Source: SAR202 cluster bacterium bin90
GTDB lineage: Bacteria; Chloroflexota; Dehalococcoidia; Lucifugimonadales; JADFKI01
DNA length: 64,000 nt
Assembly: GCA_002238855.1 (NCBI GenBank)
Contig: MPND01000002.1
Span: 1 to 64,000 of the forward strand
Reading direction: 5' to 3'
Made by a program: the position numbers and the translations under genes
Shown: piece by piece, positions 58,026-64,000 of the stretch
How the letters are laid out: each line of letters opens with the position of its first letter
How positions within the stretch are numbered: the stretch's first letter is position 1
Notes under the pieces: model-generated
Told to the model about the DNA's origin: nothing
Seen by the model: the letters and a program-made list of their open reading frames with translations, nothing else
The model's database searches: none

Positions 58026-58916
58026 CTAAACAGGCATTGTGCGCTTCGTATGAGCCCTTCCGATGCGCGCCGCCTCTTCTCCAGACGGTCCACCCGACGA
58101 GCAGACCATCACACCCTCGTCCAGCATTTCCGCTACATTGTCAGGGGTGACACCGTTCAGGAATGCCAATCCTGCATCTCGACACGCCTGAAATACGCGC
58201 TCACGCGCAGCCAAAAGCACTGGGGGAATGGGATTCGGCAGGCTCTTGTAGCCGTGCGACATGCTCATGTCGCCAGGTCCCCATTCGGCATATCCTATGC
58301 CGCTGACTCTGGTGCTAAGCTCAACATTGTGCAGCGCTCGCTTGTTCTCGATCTTTAGTCCCAGCAGCAGTTCGCCGTCTGGGTTGAGTGGCCAGGGGTC
58401 CGCTCTATCCAGGTATTCGTCCGGCGATATGCCCCAGATATCCGCGGCGGATGCTTGCCCGCCTGCGCCGCGCGTTCCCCTGCCAATCAGCTCGCCCACA
58501 CCAAGATTCTGGAATGTGTAACGGCAAGACTCCACGAACGCTCGGACAGCGCCAGGCGTCTCCGCGTTGCACAGTATGATTCCGTGTACGCCGCGCGCAA
58601 GTATCTGGCGGAACTGCCACGCGTTGTACCGCACGATGTCCTCACTCCCGCCATCGACCGGCACCTCGACTATCACCGTTGGAGTACGATGCCCGCTGTT
58701 CGTGGGACCGCCATCGACCAGACCGCGCATAAACTGGTCAAGCCCTGCCATGTCGAATGCCCCGTGCTCCATTCCAATGTTGATATAGTCGGCAAAGGTC
58801 TTCGCCATAGACTTGCCTGCCTCGTAAGACAGGTCTGCTCCTGTATGCGCGCCCGTGTAGTAGATGGGCTGTCCTTGTTCCAGCAGTTCGATAGCGCGGT
58901 TGATTCGCTTTGGCAT
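58026..58916 (-). CDS. HpcH/HpaI aldolase family protein
   Basis: ARGVHGIILCNAETPGAVRAFVESCRYTFQ, LLLGLKIENKRALHN, GYAEWGPGDMSMSHGY. Confidence 0.85.
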   Translation of the reverse strand: MPKRINRAIELLEQGQPIYYTGAHTGADLSYEAGKSMAKTFADYINIGMEHGAFDMAGLDQFMRGLVDGGPTNSGHRTPTVIVEVPVDGGSEDIVRYNAWQFRQILARGVHGIILCNAETPGAVRAFVESCRYTFQNLGVGELIGRGTRGAGGQASAADIWGISPDEYLDRADPWPLNPDGELLLGLKIENKRALHNVELSTRVSGIGYAEWGPGDMSMSHGYKSLPNPIPPVLLAARERVFQACRDAGLAFLNGVTPDNVAEMLDEGVMVCSSGGPSGEEAARIGRAHTKRTMPV

Positions 58917-58991
58917 CTGTCGTCTCTTTTCCTTGCTACTTATTCATTCTGGGCCGTTTTTCAAGTCCCTTGTCTGCTTGCCATGAAAACG

Positions 58992-59885
58992 CTATACGGG
59001 CATAGTCCTGCCGGTCATCTTGCGCCCAATCGCCGCACCTTCCTCACCGACGCCTGACAGTATCTTTACGCCGTCGCCCATCAGCTTATTCACCCTGTCC
59101 TCCACGCTGATAGTGAAGTCGTTCCAGCCGCATAGGAATGCAGCGCCGGACGCATCCAGAGCCGCCTTCACACGCAGTCTTGCCGCGTCCATGTCGTCGG
59201 GATATGGCGGATCATGCGCGTCGGCGTATCCAAACGACAGTCCCATGTCGCCGGGTCCCCATTCGGCAAAGGCAATGCCTGGCACAGCCGCACATTCCTC
59301 GCAGTTTGCGAGAGATCGCTTATTCTCGAGCTTCAGCCCTAGGAACAGCTCACCGTCCGGGTTGAGCGGCCAGGGGTCTGCCAGCTTCATGTACTCGTCA
59401 GGTTCGACTCCCCATATATGCGCCGCTCCGCGCTGACCTCCGCCTCCGCGCCGTCCAACCCCAAGTCCGTCACCCACGCCGATCGTCTGGAATGGATAGC
59501 GGCATGACTCCACGAATGCCTGAACGGCGCCCGAAGTTTCCGCATGGCATAGCAATATACCGTGGATCCCGCGGGCTAGGGCCTGCTTCATCATCCATGC
59601 ATTGGCGCGTACGACATCTTCATTCGTGCCGTCCGTGGGAATGGTCATGATAACTGGAGGCGTGCGATGACCGCTCGGAGTGGGCCCACCATCCACCAGT
59701 CCGCGCATGAACTCGTCGAGCGCGGACATGTCGAACGAGCCATGTTCCATCTCCACGCCTATATAGTCCGCCCAAGTGGACGCCATAGCCTTGCCGTTCT
59801 CATAGGAGAGTTCATGCGCTCCGGCGTTGTACAGGGGCTGACCCTGTTCGAGCAGTTCGACCACCCTGTTTATTCGCTTTGCCAT
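58992..59885 (-). CDS. HpcH/HpaI aldolase family protein (paralogue of 58026-58916)
   Basis: ARGIHGILLCHAETSGAVQAFVESCRYPFQ, LFLGLKLENKRSLAN, FAEWGPGDMGLSFGY. ATG at 59885 used. Confidence 0.85.
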   Translation of the reverse strand: MAKRINRVVELLEQGQPLYNAGAHELSYENGKAMASTWADYIGVEMEHGSFDMSALDEFMRGLVDGGPTPSGHRTPPVIMTIPTDGTNEDVVRANAWMMKQALARGIHGILLCHAETSGAVQAFVESCRYPFQTIGVGDGLGVGRRGGGGQRGAAHIWGVEPDEYMKLADPWPLNPDGELFLGLKLENKRSLANCEECAAVPGIAFAEWGPGDMGLSFGYADAHDPPYPDDMDAARLRVKAALDASGAAFLCGWNDFTISVEDRVNKLMGDGVKILSGVGEEGAAIGRKMTGRTMPV

Positions 59886-59992
59886 ACTCCACCTCGTTTG
59901 CAGTACGAATTCATTCAATCCACGCGGAGTTTATCCGAATTTAAGCCCGACTGCCAGTAGCATGGTACTGCGGCTGGCGACTGCTCACTTAT

Positions 59993-60508
59993 CTAACGAG
60001 CGGGCACGATAGTTTTAATCTCCGCCGAGAAAACACCGTCATCAACGGTCAGCACGGCTATTGTTGCGGCAACCATGAAGGAAGGATAACCCTGCCCCGG
60101 ATTCAGATACAGCACGCCATTGATCGTCTCGTTCAGCGGCTCATGGGTGTGCCCGTAGAGTATGACATCCGGTGTCTCCTCGAAGTCGCCAAGCAAGTCC
60201 TCCGGTGGAAACTCCGGCCCGCCCCAGGCAGGATGAGTCACACCAATCCTCACGCCCTCCACCTCAAGAGTCTCAAGGTATGGAATCGCATTTCTCACAT
60301 CGGGCGGGTCGGAGTTGCCGTGTACCGTGATTGATCGCTTTGCCGTCTCGCGCAGACCGTCCACGACATCCATTCGCACGATGTCGCCGCAGTGAATTGC
60401 GATGTCGGCGTCAGCGACCTCAGCGCGAATTCCGGGATGTACCTCGTCCCAGGTGTGGCAATGTGTGTCCGAAAATACGACAATTCGTGTACTCATATCG
60501 GGCTGCAT
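59993..60508 (-). CDS. YfcE-type metallophosphoesterase
   Basis: RIVVFSDTHCHTWDEV, IHCGDIVRMDVVDGL, VHGNSDPPDVRNAIP, ILYGHTHEPL, LNPGQ. Confidence 0.9.
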   Translation of the reverse strand: MQPDMSTRIVVFSDTHCHTWDEVHPGIRAEVADADIAIHCGDIVRMDVVDGLRETAKRSITVHGNSDPPDVRNAIPYLETLEVEGVRIGVTHPAWGGPEFPPEDLLGDFEETPDVILYGHTHEPLNETINGVLYLNPGQGYPSFMVAATIAVLTVDDGVFSAEIKTIVPAR

Positions 60509-60645
60509 CTTAACACAATTCTTATGGTCGGCATTGATATGTTGAGAATGTGTTTTGTGTTACAATCCCCGCAATGTTTGACAGGCCGTTAACGTATGTT
60601 CGCGACATAGATGTGCGAACCCACAGGTAGCTGGAGGTACGGGCT

Positions 60646-61896
60646 ATGGTTTCCAATGGTCACCACTCCGGCAACGGTCCCCTCAAGGGTATCCGCGTGC
60701 TGGACATGACAGTATGGCAGTTCGGTCCGGTGAGCACCGCGATGATGGGCGACATGGGCGCCGATGTCATCAAAATCGAGGCGCTCGACGGCGACGCGGG
60801 ACGTGGCCTGTGGCGAGCATCCACGCTGAATATGGACCTCGGACAGGGACGCAACGCCTACTTCGAGGCTTGCAACCGAAACAAGAGGGGCATCGCCGTC
60901 AACCTGAAGACCGAAGAAGGCCGGCAGATCATATACAAGCTCGTGGAGAACGCAGATGTTTTCGTTCAGAACTACCGCCAGGGAGTTGCTGAACGGCTCG
61001 GCGTCGGCTACGACACGCTGCGCGAGATAAATCCAATGCTGGTTTACGGATCCGCTAATGGCTACGGGCCGGCTGGACCCGACTCGCATCTTCCTTCATT
61101 CGATGGTTGCGGGCAGGCGCGCGCAGGCTTGATGATGTCGGCAACGCAACCGGACGCAGAGTATCCCACCCGCATCTCGCAGGGCGTATCCGACCAGATG
61201 GGCGCGATAATGATGTGCATGGGTGTCTTGTCCGCGCTAGTCTGCCGCAATCAGCAAGGTATCGGCCAGAAGATTGATGCCTCACACCTGAGCGCGAACA
61301 TGTGGCTGCAGGGGCTTGGCATCAGCATGAGCCTACTCAACAACGGTCAGACCTTCGGCTCCTATGAACGTGAAGCCCCCACGAATCCGCTGTCCAACGT
61401 GTACAAGTGCAAGGATGGGCGCTGCATTCAGATGATGCACTTGCAGCCCGACCCGTACTGGCGGCCGATCTGCCGGGCTATGGGCATGGATGACATTATC
61501 GATGACCAACGCTTCACGGACATGCGCGCACGCGCCGAGAACACGGTTGAGCTCGTCAGGATAATGGACGAGAAATTTGCAAGCAAGACTCTTGACGAAT
61601 GGGACACCATATTCCGAGAGTTCGAAGTGGACTTCATCTACGCGAAGGTGCAGTCGATAACCGACCTCGAAGATGATGTGCAGGTCGTGGCGAACGACTA
61701 CATCACCGATTTCGAGCATCCAGTCCTAGGCGATGTTAAGATGTGCAACCACCCGAACATTTACAGCGAGACGCCCGCAGGCCTCTGGCGAGAAGCGCCA
61801 GAACTTGGGCAGCATACCGAAGACATCCTGATCGAAGAACTCGGCTACGACTGGGACGACATCAAGGAATTGCAGGATTCAGGAGCGATACTGTAA
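60646..61896 (+). CDS. CaiB/BaiF (family III) CoA-transferase
   Basis: LKGIRVLDMTVWQFGPVSTAMMGDMGADVIKIEALDGDAGR, CNRNKRGIAVNLKTEEGRQI, DVFVQNYRQGVAERLGVGYDTLREINPMLVYGSANGYG. Confidence 0.94.
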   Translation: MVSNGHHSGNGPLKGIRVLDMTVWQFGPVSTAMMGDMGADVIKIEALDGDAGRGLWRASTLNMDLGQGRNAYFEACNRNKRGIAVNLKTEEGRQIIYKLVENADVFVQNYRQGVAERLGVGYDTLREINPMLVYGSANGYGPAGPDSHLPSFDGCGQARAGLMMSATQPDAEYPTRISQGVSDQMGAIMMCMGVLSALVCRNQQGIGQKIDASHLSANMWLQGLGISMSLLNNGQTFGSYEREAPTNPLSNVYKCKDGRCIQMMHLQPDPYWRPICRAMGMDDIIDDQRFTDMRARAENTVELVRIMDEKFASKTLDEWDTIFREFEVDFIYAKVQSITDLEDDVQVVANDYITDFEHPVLGDVKMCNHPNIYSETPAGLWREAPELGQHTEDILIEELGYDWDDIKELQDSGAIL

Positions 61897-61996
61897 GGGC
61901 AACAAACTAGGTTGAACAGGATGAAGGTCAGATTATCTACATCCTGACTTTTCCCAGAAAACGGGGAAGGGATTATTGCCAATAAGAGGAGGAATA

Positions 61997-63661
61997 ATGG
62001 CAGAGATAGATGGCGGACGATTGTTCGCCAAAGCACTGAAGAGAGAGGGCGTAGAGTATGTCTTCACGCTGAACGGCGGACATATCTATAACCTCTATGA
62101 GGGATGCGTTGACGAAGGCATCAAGGTCATAGACTTCCGGCACGAGCAGGTAGCCGCCCATGCCGCCGAAGGCTGGGCAAAGGTCACCGGCAAGCCGGGT
62201 GTGGCGATCGTAACGGCAGGTCCCGGCGTCACTGACGCTGTCACGGGCATAGCCAACGCTTTCCAGGCGCCAAGCCCTATGATTCTTATCGGCGGCAATG
62301 CTGGAATCACCGATCACCTGCGCGGCGGCCTGCAGGACTTCGATAGCGCGACCTTCTTGAAGCCGGTCACAAAGTTCTCGGAGCAAGTCAAGCGCGTTGA
62401 GCGCATACCCGAGTACGTTTCTATTGCATTCCGTCACGCCACTTCCGGAGTTCCCGGTCCGGCGTACCTGGAGATTCCAATCGATGTGGTAGGCGGCGTC
62501 GCGGATGAAGACGATGTGAAGTACCCTGGCAGCTACCGCACGGAGTCGAAGGCGTATGGCGACCCTGAGTACATAAAGCAGGTCGTGGACATTCTGCACA
62601 ACACCGAGCGCCCAATGATCCTCGCAGGATCTGACGTATGGTGGAATGATGCATCAGAAGAACTGCGCGAGTTCGTCGAAATGATCGACTCGCCCGTGTT
62701 TCTCAATGCTATGGGGCGCGGCAGCCTACCCTCGGACCATCCTAACCTTGGCAGCCTAGGCAGGCGCTACGGTCTGGTCAAGTCCGACACGGTCATTCTC
62801 CTCGGAACCCCAGTTGACTTCCGGCTCGGCTACGGCGCGGACAGCATGTTCCCACAGAATCCGAGACTTATCGAAATCATGATGGACGGCAGCAAGATTG
62901 GACAAAACCGTGACATCGACGTTGGTGTCGCTGGCAACTCCAAGGCAGTCCTCCGGCAAATAATGGACGAACTCCGAGCAACAGGCTACAAGTCGCCCGG
63001 CAAGGCATGGGTCGAAGAGGTCATCACGGAAGACCAGGCGCTGAAGGCAGCCGACGAAGGAATGCTGAACAGCGACCAGTCTCCCATACATCCCATGCGC
63101 CTGATGAAAGAACTGCGCGATGTGCTGGACAGGGATGCCACGGTCATCGGCGACGGCGGCGACATCGTCACCTTCGCGGCGCGTGTGCTGAACATCAACG
63201 AGCCGGGGCACTGGCTGGACCCGGGACAGTTCGGCTGCCTGGGCGCGGGTAGCGGCTTCGCTGCAGCGGCTCAGCTCGCACGACCCGGCAAGCAGGTCTG
63301 CATCGTTTACGGCGACGGCGGATTTGGCCTGACCGGATTCGATGTGGAGAGCTACGTGCGCTTCAATCTGCCCATCGTCTCCATCGTCGGCAACAACGGC
63401 GCGTGGAACCAGACGACCCAAGGCGTCGTGCGGCGCGGCATGCGCGGCATCGGCACATACCTGTCTCAGGAAACCGACTATGCCAAGATCATGGAGGGCA
63501 TGGGCGGCTACGGAGAGCGAGTAACCGATCCGGAGGAGATTCGACCTGCGCTTGAGCGCGCGTTTAACTCCGGCAAGCCGGCACTCCTCGACGTAGTAAC
63601 CGACCCTGATGTTGCCTACGCATCCATGGGCGGGCGCTCGAGGCAGCAGCGCCAGTATTAG
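61997..63661 (+). CDS. ThDP-dependent enzyme (acetolactate synthase / 2-hydroxyacyl-CoA lyase / oxalyl-CoA decarboxylase superfamily)
   Basis: FRHEQVAAHAAEGWAKVTGKPGVAIVTAGPGVTDAVTGIANAFQAPSPMILIGG; VYGDGGFGLTGFDVESYVRFNLPIVSIVGNNGAWNQ. ATG at 61997 behind AGGAGG. Confidence 0.88.
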   Translation: MAEIDGGRLFAKALKREGVEYVFTLNGGHIYNLYEGCVDEGIKVIDFRHEQVAAHAAEGWAKVTGKPGVAIVTAGPGVTDAVTGIANAFQAPSPMILIGGNAGITDHLRGGLQDFDSATFLKPVTKFSEQVKRVERIPEYVSIAFRHATSGVPGPAYLEIPIDVVGGVADEDDVKYPGSYRTESKAYGDPEYIKQVVDILHNTERPMILAGSDVWWNDASEELREFVEMIDSPVFLNAMGRGSLPSDHPNLGSLGRRYGLVKSDTVILLGTPVDFRLGYGADSMFPQNPRLIEIMMDGSKIGQNRDIDVGVAGNSKAVLRQIMDELRATGYKSPGKAWVEEVITEDQALKAADEGMLNSDQSPIHPMRLMKELRDVLDRDATVIGDGGDIVTFAARVLNINEPGHWLDPGQFGCLGAGSGFAAAAQLARPGKQVCIVYGDGGFGLTGFDVESYVRFNLPIVSIVGNNGAWNQTTQGVVRRGMRGIGTYLSQETDYAKIMEGMGGYGERVTDPEEIRPALERAFNSGKPALLDVVTDPDVAYASMGGRSRQQRQY

Positions 63662-63694
63662 TCAATCTGGTATAAGCTAGTAAGTGTGAACGTT

Positions 63695-63720
63695 GGGCGG
63701 TCCGGTTACGGGCCGCCCTT
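63695..63720 (+). terminator. Candidate terminator after the ThDP enzyme
   Basis: GGGCGGTCC-ggttac-GGGCCGCCC followed by TTCT. Confidence 0.6.
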
Positions 63721-63759
63721 CTCATACTCCATTCAAGTAAGACCGTATGGGTTTGAAAC

Positions 63760-64000
63760 ATGAACGACCATCAAAATAGTGGTAACGGCCCCCTCTCAGG
63801 CATGCGCGTCATAGACTGGACCATGTGGCAGTTTGGCCCGGTCTCCACGATGATGCTCGCTGACCTCGGGGCGGATGTCATCAAGATCGAATCGCTTGAC
63901 GGAGACCACGGAAGGCAGTTCGCGAGCGTCGCCGGAGTCGCCAACAAACTGGAAGGCACCAGCACATACTTCGAGAGCCTGAACCGCAACAAACGCGGCA
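63760..64000 (+). CDS. CaiB/BaiF CoA-transferase, truncated by window end
   Basis: MNDHQNSGNGPLSGMRVIDWTMWQFGPVSTMMLADLGADVIKIESLDGDHGRQFASVAG...YFESLNRNKRG; closely matches the N-terminus of 60646-61896. Absent from the ORF track because it runs off the edge. Confidence 0.9.
   Translation, partial: MNDHQNSGNGPLSGMRVIDWTMWQFGPVSTMMLADLGADVIKIESLDGDHGRQFASVAGVANKLEGTSTYFESLNRNKRG

Overview
The 64 kb window looks like a bacterial chromosomal segment. Gene content and codon usage suggest a Chloroflexota/Dehalococcoidia-type (SAR202-like) genome, but that is inference and was not tested. It is densely coded, mostly with metabolic and housekeeping genes: MFS, argS, thiL, mutM-like, fur, nhaA, a HlyD-type adaptor, coaX-coaBC, a trpS-trpE-trpG-trpD-trpC-trpF run, acyl-CoA and CoA-transferase enzymes, MBL-fold, VOC, cupin and aldo/keto reductase proteins, and two tRNAs. 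I found no CRISPR array, IS element, prophage or rRNA. The strongest non-routine signal is selD. The ORF track truncates it at 5105, but the frame continues upstream through one in-frame TGA (5027-5029) to an ATG at 4973. The context is CAG-U-ASKFSP, matching the SelD active-site motif, and an 8-bp hairpin with a GGUUC loop lies 33 nt downstream as expected for a bacterial SECIS. SelD itself is therefore probably a selenoprotein. Other notable items: a complete Trp T-box leader before trpS with further hairpins before trpE; an enoyl-CoA hydratase gene broken by a 29-bp imperfect tandem duplication; a Thr/Pro-rich lipoprotein ending in a ComEA-like helix-hairpin-helix; a NYN + OST-HTH-like protein; a perfect 14-bp palindrome inside a candidate promoter; several tandem paralogue pairs; and a CoA-transferase / ThDP-enzyme / CoA-transferase cluster at the right edge. 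All product names come from reading translated sequence motifs; no database search was run.
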